Source: Gammaproteobacteria bacterium (GTDB taxonomy: Bacteria > Pseudomonadota > Gammaproteobacteria > S012-40). Taken from it: a DNA stretch of 45,392 nt. The notes under the pieces were generated by a model. The model was not told the origin of the DNA. It saw only the letters and a program-made list of their open reading frames with translations, and searched no databases. The translations under genes were made by a program, and so were the position numbers. Below are positions 36,383-45,120 of the stretch, piece after piece. How positions within the stretch are numbered: the first letter of the stretch is position 1; every line of letters begins with the position of its first letter. The stretch lies in the NCBI GenBank assembly GCA_919902765.1, contig CAKKRP010000130.1, positions 1-45,392 on the forward strand, in the 5' to 3' direction.

Positions 36383-37533
36383 CCGAGCAAAAAAACACCA
36401 TTTATTTGGATTACAATGCGCTGGCACCCATCGCCCCGGAATGCATGGATGCGGCCCTCGAATGTATGAGATGGGGCATTGGCAATGCATCTAGCAAACA
36501 CCATGCGGGTGAACGCGCGAAATATTTTATGATCGAAGCACGCGCGCAAGTGGCGGCGTTGTTGGGCGCTCAAACGGCGGAAATTGTGTTCACCAGCGGC
36601 GGCACCGAAAGCATACACACCGCGATATATGGCGCGTTGGCGTTGGCGCCGCACAAACGACACCTAGTGACCAGCCGTGTCGAACATCCCGCCACGCTGC
36701 AATTGTTAAAGCATTTGGAAGCACAGGGCACACGTGTGACCTATCTGCCCGTGGATACGCAGGGGCGTATCGATGTGCGGCAGCTGCAACAGGCTATCAC
36801 GCCGGACACGGCCTTGGTCAGCTTGATGTGGGCGAACAACGAAACCGGCGTGGTGTTCCCGATCGCGGAGATCGCCGCGATTTGTAATGCGCATAAAGTG
36901 TTGTTGCACTGCGATGCGGTGCAAGCAGCCGGAAAGCTCCCCATTAATGTGCAGCAGGTCAAAGTAGATTTATTGTCCGTTTCGGGACACAAACTACACG
37001 CGCCGCCCGGTATAGGCGCGTTGTTCGTGCGCAAGGGATTGAAGTTGCCGCCGCTGTTATTCGGACAACAAGAACGCGCGCGGCGTGGCGGCACCGCAAA
37101 CGTGCCGGGCATTGCGGCATTGGGCGTGGCGTGCCTATTGGCGTTCGACACCGTGCCACTGGGTGTGACGCAGATCGCTGAGCGGCGCGACCGGCTGGAG
37201 CGCGGTATCGTGGCGCGTTTTCCGTTTGCGCGCGTGAACGGCGGCGCGGCTGAACGTGTGGCAAATACGACCAATATCCGTTTCGGTGAACTGGATGCCG
37301 AGGCCCTGTTGCTCAAGCTGGATGGCGCAGGGATATGCGCGGCGCAGGGGGCGGCGTGCAGCGCCGGTGGCGCTGAACCCTCGCATGTTTTAACGGCGAT
37401 GGGCTTAGACGCGCAAGCGGCGCAGGCCTCGATTCGTTTCTCCGTGGGGCGTTACACGCGCAACGATGAAATCGACACCGTGCTTGAAATATTGCCGCAG
37501 ATCGTCGCGTCTTTGGTGGCCGATGCGGCGTGA
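36379..37533 (+). CDS. nifS: Cysteine desulfurase NifS
   Basis: NifS takes sulfur from cysteine for cluster assembly. PLP-site residues are intact: FTSGGTESIHTAIYG, VEHPA, MWANNETGVVFPI, HCDAVQAAGK and SVSGHKLHAPPGIGAL, whose lysine forms the Schiff base. The active cysteine is in GAACSAGGAEPSHVL. The usual YLDNNATT opening is changed to YLDYNALAPIAP. No nifU accompanies it here, so cluster scaffolding must come from elsewhere or from the IscA-like protein. Confidence 0.95.
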   Translation: MTEQKNTIYLDYNALAPIAPECMDAALECMRWGIGNASSKHHAGERAKYFMIEARAQVAALLGAQTAEIVFTSGGTESIHTAIYGALALAPHKRHLVTSRVEHPATLQLLKHLEAQGTRVTYLPVDTQGRIDVRQLQQAITPDTALVSLMWANNETGVVFPIAEIAAICNAHKVLLHCDAVQAAGKLPINVQQVKVDLLSVSGHKLHAPPGIGALFVRKGLKLPPLLFGQQERARRGGTANVPGIAALGVACLLAFDTVPLGVTQIAERRDRLERGIVARFPFARVNGGAAERVANTTNIRFGELDAEALLLKLDGAGICAAQGAACSAGGAEPSHVLTAMGLDAQAAQASIRFSVGRYTRNDEIDTVLEILPQIVASLVADAA

Positions 37534-37549
37534 CGACTAAACGTTTTTT

Positions 37550-37587
37550 GTAGCCTGGGTGGAGCGTAGCGGAATCCAGGAGGCTAC
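37550..37587 (+). repeat. Palindromic repeat after nifS
   Basis: GTAGCC (37550-37555) pairs with GGCTAC (37582-37587), and inner CTGG pairs with CCAG. The element lies 16 bases after the nifS stop and could act as a transcript-stabilising or terminating stem. A related half (GGATTTCGCTACGTTCCTTC) follows to about 37640. Its form resembles dispersed repeats of gammaproteobacteria. Confidence 0.55.
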
Positions 37588-37662
37588 CTGCTTGGAAATG
37601 GCTGTGTAACCGGATTTCGCTACGTTCCTTCCGGGCTATGTTAATAAATTGGAGTCAATATC

Positions 37663-37872
37663 ATGAAAGTCATGCTACGAAGAAATGCCGCCGGTGTGTT
37701 ATCGGCCTATGTTCCGAAGAAAGATCTCGAAGAACCTATTGTGGCGATGGACAAGCCTGAAATGTGGGGGGGCGTGGTCACGCTCGCCAACGGCTGGCGG
37801 CTGGCGCTACCCGAGATGGCGCTGGATACGCGCTTGCCACTCACGGTCGAAGCACGAAAATTGGGTGATTGA
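37663..37872 (+). CDS. nifT: NifT/FixU family protein
   Basis: A 69-residue protein with MKVMLRRNAAGVLSAYVPKK, DLEEPIV and WGGVVTLANGWRLALP, the NifT signature. NifT commonly accompanies nifHDK or nifB, but its loss has little effect where tested and its role is unclear. GGAG lies 11 bases before the ATG. It follows a palindromic repeat, so its level may differ from nifS. Confidence 0.9.
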   Translation: MKVMLRRNAAGVLSAYVPKKDLEEPIVAMDKPEMWGGVVTLANGWRLALPEMALDTRLPLTVEARKLGD

Positions 37873-37873
37873 T

Positions 37874-38134
37874 ATGGCAATCAGCGATGGACAATTGGAA
37901 CGCATCGAAAAATTACTGCTTGCGGATACTTCATGCAGCAACGTCGCGGCATTACGCTTGGCGTTTCCCGGCCTAGTGGTTACGCGTTGCGACGCGGGCG
38001 ACATGCAGGATGAAACACCGTTCCGACGTTTTTCTCAGTTTGATGTATATTTGCTCGATACGCGTGATCACTGCGTGCGCCTGACGGCGGACCCCGCACA
38101 CGCCACTGGTGTCGTGTTGGCGCAGCGGCCATGA
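37874..38134 (+). CDS. Nif-linked conserved hypothetical protein
   Basis: An 86-residue protein: ISDGQLERIEKLLLADTSCS, then FPGLVVTRCDAGDMQDETPF, FDVYLLDTRDHCVRLT and a tail ATGVVLAQRP. It resembles the small nif-cluster proteins grouped as DUF6129 in my memory, a weak assignment. It begins two bases after nifT ends and overlaps the DegT-like gene by four bases (ATGA), so it is part of a coupled string. Confidence 0.65.
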   Translation: MAISDGQLERIEKLLLADTSCSNVAALRLAFPGLVVTRCDAGDMQDETPFRRFSQFDVYLLDTRDHCVRLTADPAHATGVVLAQRP

Positions 38135-39282
38135 GCGAGAACCGGATACCGCTTTCCGATCCAGACATCAGCACGGCGGAGATCGACGCCGTGAGCGCCG
38201 CACTCCGGTCGCCCCGCTTGTCGCACGGCCCGCTCGTCACGGCGTTCGAAACCGCGTTCGCGGCCTATGTCGGGCGCAAACATGCGGTGGCGGTTGCCAG
38301 CGGAACGTTGGGTTTGTTAGCGAGTCTACGCGCCTACAGCATCGGCGCCGGTCACGAAGTCATCGTCGCTCCTTATGCGTGGCACCAGATTGCGCACGCG
38401 GTCATGCTGGCGGGCGCCACGCCAGTGTTTGCGGATATCGACTATTGGTCCGGCACCATGTCACCTGAAAAGGCGCAGGCGAAAATTAGCCCGCACACGC
38501 ACGCCATTATCGCGGGCAATACCAACGGCCATCCCGCAGCGTGGAGCGCATTGCGCGGTATCGCCGAGCGCCACGGCTTATTATTGATCGAAGATTCGAC
38601 CGAAGCTATCGGTTCGCGTTACCAAGGAAAACGAGTGGGCGGATTTGGCGATTGCGCGATATTTGATTTTTCACAACCCGGCGCGCTGGTGTGCGGTGAA
38701 GGCGGAATGGTCGTCACCGACGATGCAGATATCGCGAGTGGATTACGCAATTATTGCGTGCGGCGCATGGACGAGCGATTCTCGGTCAGCATCACGGCGC
38801 GACTGCCGTATCAATCCGCGATGAGCGATGTCACTGCGGCGCTGGGATTGTCCCAATTGCAGCGCATCGACGACATCCTCGCGCGCCGCAAGCGCGTCGA
38901 GCAGTATTATTACGATCACGTAAAGTCGTTCGAGGGCATCAAAGATCCCTATATCGCTCCGGATGTCACCGAGGTCCACTGGTTTCTTTACCTGGTGCAT
39001 TTGGGTACCCGTTTTACACGCCCCAGCCGCGACGCCATCGTCGAGGATTTACGCACAGCAGACGTTGCAGCGGCGGCCTACTGCCTGCCCTTGCACCAAC
39101 AACGCTTTTATCTCGATCGCGGCCATCGTAAGGGCGAGTGTCTGGTCACTGAAAAAGTGGCTGACCGTGTGCTCGCGCTGCCGTTTCACGCACACCTAAC
39201 GGACGAACAGGTTTCCTTTATCGTGCAAACCGCGAAAGATGCCTCGGTGAATATCGGCGCGGGTTCGGCGATTTATTTGTAG
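38131..39282 (+). CDS. DegT/DnrJ-fold protein lacking the PLP lysine
   Basis: The 383-residue sequence follows the DegT/EryC1 aminotransferase fold: GPLVTAFETAFAAYVGRKHA, VASGTLGLLASL, VIVAPYAWHQIAHAVMLAGA, FADIDYWSG and LLIEDSTEAIGSRYQG. At the internal aldimine site the family reads FSFHxxK and then GEGGM; here it is FDFSQPGALVCGEGGMVVTD, with Gly where Lys should be. GEGGM and the PLP-pyridine aspartate (EDST) remain. It therefore cannot form a Schiff base and may bind a ligand without transamination, or act as a scaffold. Its ATG overlaps the previous gene (ATGA). Confidence 0.88.
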   Translation: MSENRIPLSDPDISTAEIDAVSAALRSPRLSHGPLVTAFETAFAAYVGRKHAVAVASGTLGLLASLRAYSIGAGHEVIVAPYAWHQIAHAVMLAGATPVFADIDYWSGTMSPEKAQAKISPHTHAIIAGNTNGHPAAWSALRGIAERHGLLLIEDSTEAIGSRYQGKRVGGFGDCAIFDFSQPGALVCGEGGMVVTDDADIASGLRNYCVRRMDERFSVSITARLPYQSAMSDVTAALGLSQLQRIDDILARRKRVEQYYYDHVKSFEGIKDPYIAPDVTEVHWFLYLVHLGTRFTRPSRDAIVEDLRTADVAAAAYCLPLHQQRFYLDRGHRKGECLVTEKVADRVLALPFHAHLTDEQVSFIVQTAKDASVNIGAGSAIYL

Positions 39283-39322
39283 TGTTAAAGTTGTATAACT
39301 TGTTATCGAGAGGAGAAATGTT

Positions 39323-39619
39323 ATGCCAATGATTACCATTCTGCCCAGTAATAAAACGGTGCAATCCACGGAGGGCGTTCGTTTGCTCGATGCGATACTT
39401 GCTGCGGAGGTTCCGTTCGCGCACAAGTGCGGCGGTAAAGCCGATTGCGGTTCGTGCCATGTGTTTGTACACGATGGGCGCAAAACGCTTTCTAAAATAC
39501 AGCGCTTAGAAAATGAAAAACTCGATAGCATCGTCGGCGTCGGTTCCAAATCGCGCCTCGCGTGTCAAGCCAAGGTGGGTTCCGAAAATATTACCGTGGA
39601 GCTTTTGAGCTTCGCGTAG
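39323..39619 (+). CDS. [2Fe-2S] ferredoxin, nif-associated
   Basis: The 98-residue protein has the plant-type cluster pattern C-x5-C-x2-C (CGGKADCGSC) with a fourth cysteine in RLACQAKVG. The N terminus MITILPSNKTVQSTEGVRLL is the usual ferredoxin strand set. Such proteins in nif clusters may supply electrons for cluster assembly or carry oxygen-protection functions. GAGAGGAG precedes the ATG by 8 bases. Confidence 0.9.
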   Translation: MPMITILPSNKTVQSTEGVRLLDAILAAEVPFAHKCGGKADCGSCHVFVHDGRKTLSKIQRLENEKLDSIVGVGSKSRLACQAKVGSENITVELLSFA

Positions 39620-39773
39620 AAAAAATGAGCGATTGCCAAGATATGCAATGATAGTGCTTCACGCCGAGTGGCGGGACGCCGTGAGTGCATTGGTGTAGGC
39701 ATGATGGCGGACGACACTTGCCGCCAGGCATGAGGCTTTTTCGAGGTAGTTCTAAACAACTAGGAGTATAGTC

Positions 39774-40007
39774 ATGCAGAATGATCAAGTGATGATACAT
39801 GTGCGTTTCGCGCCCAACGGTACAGTGGTGGAAATCGGCGAGCGGCCGGTTGCGGTCGGCGCGCAGGAATGGTTTAACCATCTCAGCGCTACGACGCACG
39901 ACAGTTATCAGAGTCTATCCGGTGGGCGTGGTTTATTTCGATTGGCGCCCGGCCAACTATCCACCGCAAAGGCGCCTTGGAACAATGGCAAGGGGACGGC
40001 ATCATGA
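39774..40007 (+). CDS. Small nif-linked hypothetical protein
   Basis: A 77-residue product: MQNDQVMIHVRFAPNGTVVE, IGERPVAVGAQEWFNHLS, then YQSLSGGRGLFRLAPGQL. It has a plausible beta-hairpin N terminus, and SGGRGLFRL looks conserved. CTAGGAG lies 8 bases upstream. It overlaps the SIR2-like gene by four bases (ATGA), so the two should be made together. No family is recognised. A competing frame from 39799 has poor, arginine-rich composition. Confidence 0.6.
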   Translation: MQNDQVMIHVRFAPNGTVVEIGERPVAVGAQEWFNHLSATTHDSYQSLSGGRGLFRLAPGQLSTAKAPWNNGKGTAS

Positions 40008-40885
40008 TGGCCGTGGAAAGCGCGGCGATTAAAAACGCATTGCAGGAAGGGTCGGTTATCCCCTATTTGGGACCTGGCGTACTCGCGCTGAATGCGGCCA
40101 ACGCGAGCGTGCCAAGTTCGCCAGAGTCGCTGGTGCAGCGGCTAGTGGCGAAGGCCAGTGTGCCGCACAAAATCCGCAACAACCTAACGGCGGCGGCGCA
40201 GTTTGTCGAGAATTTCAAACACCGCAAGACGCTGGTCGGCATAATGAACGAGGCCTTCAGCGTGGCGGCGCAGGCGACACAACTACAGCGTTTTCTGGCC
40301 GCTTTGAATTCTTCGCCGATGATCGTCGATGTGTGGTACGACAATGCGATGGCGGCCGCATTGGGAGACTGTTTTGGAAACTCCAAGAGCGCACCGTGGG
40401 GACAGGTGCAAGGCCTCAGTCAATCTGAACATTTCGGACGTTGGACGCAAGCCTATCGCGCCGACAGCACACCGGTGGATGACACGGACATAGGGCAGTG
40501 GCAGACATTATTATATAAACCGCTAGGTGGCGTTGCGCCGGCCAAAAACTATCTGGTGTCGGATACCGATTTTGTCGAGGTGCTGACCGAAATCGATATT
40601 CAAACGCCCATCCCCAGTGCCGTGCAACAGCGACGTAGCGGTCGCAGTTTTCTATTTCTTGGCTGCCGTTTCGCCAATCAATTGGAGCGCACGTTCGCGC
40701 GCCAAATTATGAAGCGTTCATCGGCCAAGCACTGGGCCGTGTTACCGGATGCGCTGACAAAAAATGAGCGTCGTTTCCTTGCCGAGCAGAATATCCAGAG
40801 AATCGAGATGCCCTTGGAGGAATTTGCGGCGACACTCACTCAGGTGCAGGAAAATCCGACTCAGCGGCAAGTGGTGAATTGCTAA
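40004..40885 (+). CDS. SIR2-like protein in the nif operon
   Basis: The N terminus of the 293-residue protein has the Rossmann-like opening of SIR2-type domains: IKNALQEGSVIPYLGPGVLA, followed by PESLVQRLVAKASVP and TAAAQFVENFKHRKTLVGIM. Later segments include FLFLGCRFANQLERTFARQI, typical of the sensing end of SIR2_2 proteins. Such domains bind or cleave NAD+. I cannot identify the catalytic Asn/His pair with confidence. ATG 40004 overlaps the upstream small gene and follows AAGGGGA. It is the last plus-strand gene of the nifB run and converges on draT. Confidence 0.7.
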   Translation: MMAVESAAIKNALQEGSVIPYLGPGVLALNAANASVPSSPESLVQRLVAKASVPHKIRNNLTAAAQFVENFKHRKTLVGIMNEAFSVAAQATQLQRFLAALNSSPMIVDVWYDNAMAAALGDCFGNSKSAPWGQVQGLSQSEHFGRWTQAYRADSTPVDDTDIGQWQTLLYKPLGGVAPAKNYLVSDTDFVEVLTEIDIQTPIPSAVQQRRSGRSFLFLGCRFANQLERTFARQIMKRSSAKHWAVLPDALTKNERRFLAEQNIQRIEMPLEEFAATLTQVQENPTQRQVVNC

Positions 40886-41034
40886 CGCTGCACCGCCAGC
40901 GCGCGGTACGAAAAACCCGCGCGAATATAAGCCGATGCGCGGTGTGGATAGGGATCGAATTTAAATAGGGGATGTAGGGTAGTGAGGCGGTTGGCCTCGA
41001 CACGGCAGGCCTTAAGCCCTTCGCCGAGTATCAA
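40882..41034 (-). CDS. Small protein coupled to draT (TTG start)
   Basis: TTG 41034 overlaps the draT stop (TTGA) and opens a 50-residue frame: MILGEGLKACRVEANRLTTL, HPLFKFDPYPHRASAYIRAG, then FSYRALAVQR. The composition is that of a real protein with a possible helix followed by an aromatic stretch. Its TAG at 40882-40884 overlaps the SIR2-like stop on the other strand. It is easily missed by gene callers. The function is unknown. A frameshifted extension of DraT is the alternative. Confidence 0.5.
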   Translation of the reverse strand: MILGEGLKACRVEANRLTTLHPLFKFDPYPHRASAYIRAGFSYRALAVQR

Positions 41035-41855
41035 GAAAGGTAAATTGTTTTAACGTGATAGTCACCACCGATTGCCAAATATTCCGCTTCCCCCTTGAGC
41101 GCATGACGTGTCAACAATTCACTGTGAAACACTACTTTGACACTGGGCACCTGCACCTCCAGCAAGCAGTCACCGAACTCGCTGGCGACGATACGGCTTG
41201 CACTAAATGAAACCAAATTATTTAGCCGCAGCACACTGCCGTCGCCGTGTTGCGGCGCGGCGATCACACGATGTTCGTCGAAGTCATTGATGCCGCGGTA
41301 TAACGTGACATGGCGGGGGGATGCGCCCCCGCGCGCCAACGACCACTGGCAAAATTCATAAAGCAGGTCGAGCTGCAAATAAATCGCATTGTTGTGAAAG
41401 CGGCTCGACATCTTTTCCTCGATGTAATTGGCCCATGCATCCGAGGAAAAAGATCTCAAGGGCATTTTATGGAACGTGGGATAGATACCAAAACGGCTTT
41501 CCACCCATGATTTTAATACCGCGCCTTCGCGGCTGTTAGCGTCGAAGCCCCAACCGCGCAGCAGGCGTAGGTAACTGGCGCGAAAACGTCGCTGCGTGGT
41601 GGAGATTTGAGTATTTTGTTCCAGTTTAAAAGTTTCGTTCATGTAGCGTTCGAAAGTACTGGATGCCTCCACCGCGTCCATGCAATCACGCAACGCGTTG
41701 AATAACGCCGTATGCGATTCGCGCACTCCGGCGATACGTAACAGCGTAGGGTTTTCATTGAACGCGGTGCTGGCGAGCAGGCGCGACAATACGCCCACCA
41801 AGTTGGCGCCCAGTCCGGATCCTGCGCTATGTATTCCAAGCTTGTTAAAGTGCAT
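41031..41855 (-). CDS. draT: NAD+-dinitrogenase-reductase ADP-ribosyltransferase
   Basis: DraT switches nitrogenase off by ADP-ribosylating an arginine of NifH when ammonium or darkness appears. Family stretches are RIAGVRESHTALFNAL, FRASYLRLLRGWGFD, GAVLKSWVESRFGIYPTFHK and EKMSSRFHNNAIYLQLDLLY. The transferase R-S-E set fits LYRGINDF, LVSFSASRIVASEFGD and ALKGEAEYLAIGG. ATG 41855 gives MHFNKLGIHSAG and overlaps the receiver gene by 11 bases; a TTG at 41888 is less likely. draG, the reversing enzyme, is not in the window. The target arginine of NifH is present (CAGRGVI). Confidence 0.93.
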   Translation of the reverse strand: MHFNKLGIHSAGSGLGANLVGVLSRLLASTAFNENPTLLRIAGVRESHTALFNALRDCMDAVEASSTFERYMNETFKLEQNTQISTTQRRFRASYLRLLRGWGFDANSREGAVLKSWVESRFGIYPTFHKMPLRSFSSDAWANYIEEKMSSRFHNNAIYLQLDLLYEFCQWSLARGGASPRHVTLYRGINDFDEHRVIAAPQHGDGSVLRLNNLVSFSASRIVASEFGDCLLEVQVPSVKVVFHSELLTRHALKGEAEYLAIGGDYHVKTIYLS

Positions 41856-42270
41856 GGATCGCAATGACAGTGCGCGATGCCCGTCCAAGCAAGCGGTTCA
41901 CCTGTTTGCGCGTTTGCTCCACCGTAATGGGTTTTAGCAAGACGGCGTCGGCACCGCACTGCAAACAGCCGGCAACCAGCGGATCTTCGCGCGACTCTGC
42001 GACCAATAGCACCTTTAGTCCATCGATATTTTTTTTGAGCGTGAGCAGCACACCCACGCCGAGGCGCCGCACGACCTCAATCCCAAGCAACACGACATCG
42101 GGTTTGTATTGCAGGCCTTTTCGCAAGGCTTCGTCCACATCGCGAAGTTCGTGCGTTTCATTCTCGTCGTGCAGCATGAATTGCAGCGCCGCGCGCATAA
42201 TTTCGTCGTCGTCGATGACGAATACGCGTTTGTTATCCACTGCGCGCGAGGTGTCTACACCAATTTGCAT
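41845..42270 (-). CDS. Receiver-domain protein lacking the phospho-acceptor
   Basis: A 141-residue single receiver domain: RVFVIDDDEIMRAALQFML has the acidic pair, and GADAVLLKPITVEQTRKQ has the conserved lysine. At the phosphorylation position PDVVLLD the sequence is PDVVLLGIEVV, so Gly replaces Asp. The downstream Thr/Ser is also changed (VLLVAESRED). It is probably a pseudo-receiver used for binding rather than phosphorelay. It is followed by draT with an 11-base overlap, so it is a likely partner of DraT. AGGAG precedes the ATG. Confidence 0.85.
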   Translation of the reverse strand: MQIGVDTSRAVDNKRVFVIDDDEIMRAALQFMLHDENETHELRDVDEALRKGLQYKPDVVLLGIEVVRRLGVGVLLTLKKNIDGLKVLLVAESREDPLVAGCLQCGADAVLLKPITVEQTRKQVNRLLGRASRTVIAIHAL

Positions 42271-42306
42271 GTTCTACTCCTGAATCTAGTGGTCGTGAAG
42301 GGTATA

Positions 42307-42322
42307 AGCAAGAGACATTCCC
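42307..42322 (-). promoter_or_regulatory. Possible sigma54 promoter of the receiver-draT unit
   Basis: On the minus strand GGGAATGTCTCTTGCT has GG and TTGCT at exact -24/-12 spacing, but the -24 box is weak. The start near 42296 leaves about 26 bases to ATG 42270. The NifA-type sites at 42413-42459 could serve both directions. Confidence 0.35.
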
Positions 42323-42412
42323 AGCGTACTAAATTCATTTAAATGGCGATTATTTCCAATAAAAACGGCCATTTTATGTGATCGGTAAAATTTATTTTTG
42401 TGTGCTGCGCGA

Positions 42413-42428
42413 TGTTCTGTTTGTTACA
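42413..42428 (+). promoter_or_regulatory. NifA upstream activator site 1 of nifH
   Basis: TGT (42413-42415), 10 bases, ACA (42426-42428): an exact TGT-N10-ACA match, about 111 bases upstream of the -24 element. Confidence 0.7.
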
Positions 42429-42443
42429 GCGCGGTGTTGCCCG

Positions 42444-42459
42444 TGTAGGTTTTGCGACA
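42444..42459 (+). promoter_or_regulatory. NifA upstream activator site 2 of nifH
   Basis: TGT (42444-42446), 10 bases, ACA (42457-42459). It is 31 bases downstream of site 1, about three DNA turns, so both sites lie on the same face of the helix. The AT-rich stretch 42495-42535 between it and the promoter would suit IHF bending. Confidence 0.7.
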
Positions 42460-42538
42460 AATATAACGGCCAAAAAAGAAACCCTGCGCGTCTTAAAAAG
42501 TAACTATTATTCAATTACTTACAATTAATTTATCGACA

Positions 42539-42554
42539 TGGCACGGAGCATGCC
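42539..42554 (+). promoter_or_regulatory. Sigma54 promoter of nifHDK
   Basis: TGGCACGGAGCATGCC matches TGGCACR-N4-TTGC except A for the first T of the -12 element. The start would be near 42566, leaving about 110 bases of leader before nifH ATG. Confidence 0.8.
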
Positions 42555-42609
42555 GTAGACGGGTTGTAACAGTCACCGTGTGCGGATGTGTGTAGTGGAA
42601 GTGCGTTAA

Positions 42610-43572
<963 letters not shown>

Positions 43573-43584
43573 CGCGGTACCCAG

Positions 43585-43601
43585 GGTGCGCCGTGCGCGC
43601 C
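43585..43601 (+). promoter_or_regulatory. Short stem-loop between nifH and nifD
   Basis: GGTGCGC (43585-43591) pairs with GCGCGCC (43595-43601) around CGT, seven pairs including one G-T. It may protect the 3' end of nifH message and so raise NifH over NifDK, as such stems do in other diazotrophs. No T run, so not a strong terminator. Confidence 0.4.
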
Positions 43602-43654
43602 AATGACGACGGTGCGTATGACGCATCCCCTATTAATATGACGAGGAGAGCGCA

Positions 43655-45106
43655 ATGAGCCTCACAGTGCAAGAAACCAAGGTACGAAATAAGGAATTGA
43701 TCGACGAGGTCCTCAAGGTCTATCCCGAGAAGACCGCGAAGAGGCGCGCCAAACATCTTGGCACCTTTGAAGAAGGCAAGCCGGATTGCGGTGTGAAATC
43801 AAACATCAAATCCGTGCCTGGCGTGATGACGATACGCGGTTGCGCCTATGCGGGTTCCAAAGGCGTGGTATGGGGTCCGATCAAGGACATGATACACATC
43901 AGCCATGGCCCTGTCGGTTGCGGTCAATATTCGTGGGCCGCACGGCGTAATTATTACATCGGCACGACCGGCGTGGATTCCTTCGTTACGATGCAGTTCA
44001 CGTCGGATTTTCAGGAAAAGGACATCGTGTTCGGCGGCGATAAGAAACTGGAAAAAATCATGGACGAGATCCAGGATTTGTTTCCGCTCAATCACGGCAT
44101 CACGGTGCAATCGGAATGTCCGATCGGCTTGATCGGCGACGACATCGAGGCCGTATCGAAGAAAAAATCAAAAGAATACGGCGGCAAAACGATAGTGCCG
44201 GTGCGTTGCGAAGGTTTTCGCGGCGTGTCGCAATCGTTGGGCCATCATATCGCCAACGACACCATACGCGACTGGGTGTTCGATAAAATGGGCGACAAGC
44301 CCGCGACGTTTGCAAGCTCGCCCTATGACGTTGCCATTATCGGCGACTACAACATCGGCGGCGATGCATGGTCATCGCGTATTTTACTCGAAGAGATGGG
44401 TCTACGGGTGATCGCGCAATGGTCCGGCGACGGGTCGCTCGCCGAATTGGAAAATACGCCCAAGGCCAAGCTCAACGTGCTGCACTGTTATCGTTCGATG
44501 AACTATATCTCGCGTCATATGGAGGAAAAATACGGCATTCCATGGGTCGAGTATAACTTCTTTGGTCCTTCTAAAATCGAAGCCAGTCTGCGCGAAATCG
44601 CCAGTCACTTCGACGACAAGGTCAAGGAAGGCGCCGAACGGGTGATCGCAAAATACAAGGCAATGATGCAGGCCGTTGTAGACAAGTACAAACCGCGCCT
44701 GGCGGGCAAGAAAGTGATGTTGTTTGTCGGCGGTTTGCGTCCGCGCCACGTGATCGGCGCGTACGAAGACCTGGGCATGGAAGTGGTCGGCACCGGTTAT
44801 GAGTTCGGTCACAACGACGACTATCAACGCACTACGCATTATGTGAAAGAAGGAACGTTGATTTACGACGACGTGACCGGTTATGAGTTCGAAAAGTTCG
44901 TTGAAAAAGTGCAGCCGGATTTAGTCGGGTCGGGCATCAAGGAAAAGTATGTGTTCCAGAAGATGGGCGTACCGTTCCGGCAGATGCATTCCTGGGATTA
45001 CTCGGGTCCGTATCATGGCTACGATGGGTTCGCGATTTTCGCGCGTGACATGGACATGGCCATCAACAATCCGGTATGGGGCTTGACCAAAGCACCGTGG
45101 AAGTAA
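43655..45106 (+). CDS. nifD: Nitrogenase molybdenum-iron protein alpha chain
   Basis: The 483-residue alpha chain carries P-cluster cysteines in [21 protein letters not shown] and [11 protein letters not shown]. The FeMo-co cysteine is in [19 protein letters not shown] and the cofactor histidine in [16 protein letters not shown]. The C terminus [12 protein letters not shown] is typical. CGAGGAGAG precedes the ATG. It lies 82 bases after nifH and 77 before nifK. Confidence 0.98.
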   Translation: MSLTVQETKVRNKELIDEVLKVYPEKTAKRRAKHLGTFEEGKPDCGVKSNIKSVPGVMTIRGCAYAGSKGVVWGPIKDMIHISHGPVGCGQYSWAARRNYYIGTTGVDSFVTMQFTSDFQEKDIVFGGDKKLEKIMDEIQDLFPLNHGITVQSECPIGLIGDDIEAVSKKKSKEYGGKTIVPVRCEGFRGVSQSLGHHIANDTIRDWVFDKMGDKPATFASSPYDVAIIGDYNIGGDAWSSRILLEEMGLRVIAQWSGDGSLAELENTPKAKLNVLHCYRSMNYISRHMEEKYGIPWVEYNFFGPSKIEASLREIASHFDDKVKEGAERVIAKYKAMMQAVVDKYKPRLAGKKVMLFVGGLRPRHVIGAYEDLGMEVVGTGYEFGHNDDYQRTTHYVKEGTLIYDDVTGYEFEKFVEKVQPDLVGSGIKEKYVFQKMGVPFRQMHSWDYSGPYHGYDGFAIFARDMDMAINNPVWGLTKAPWK

Positions 45107-45120
45107 CTGGAAATTATGTC

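Noticed and set aside
39799-40032. Alternative frame over the small nif-linked gene
   Set aside because: Trp/Arg-rich content and no upstream ribosome-binding site, whereas the 39774 frame has AGGAG and an ATGA overlap with the next gene.
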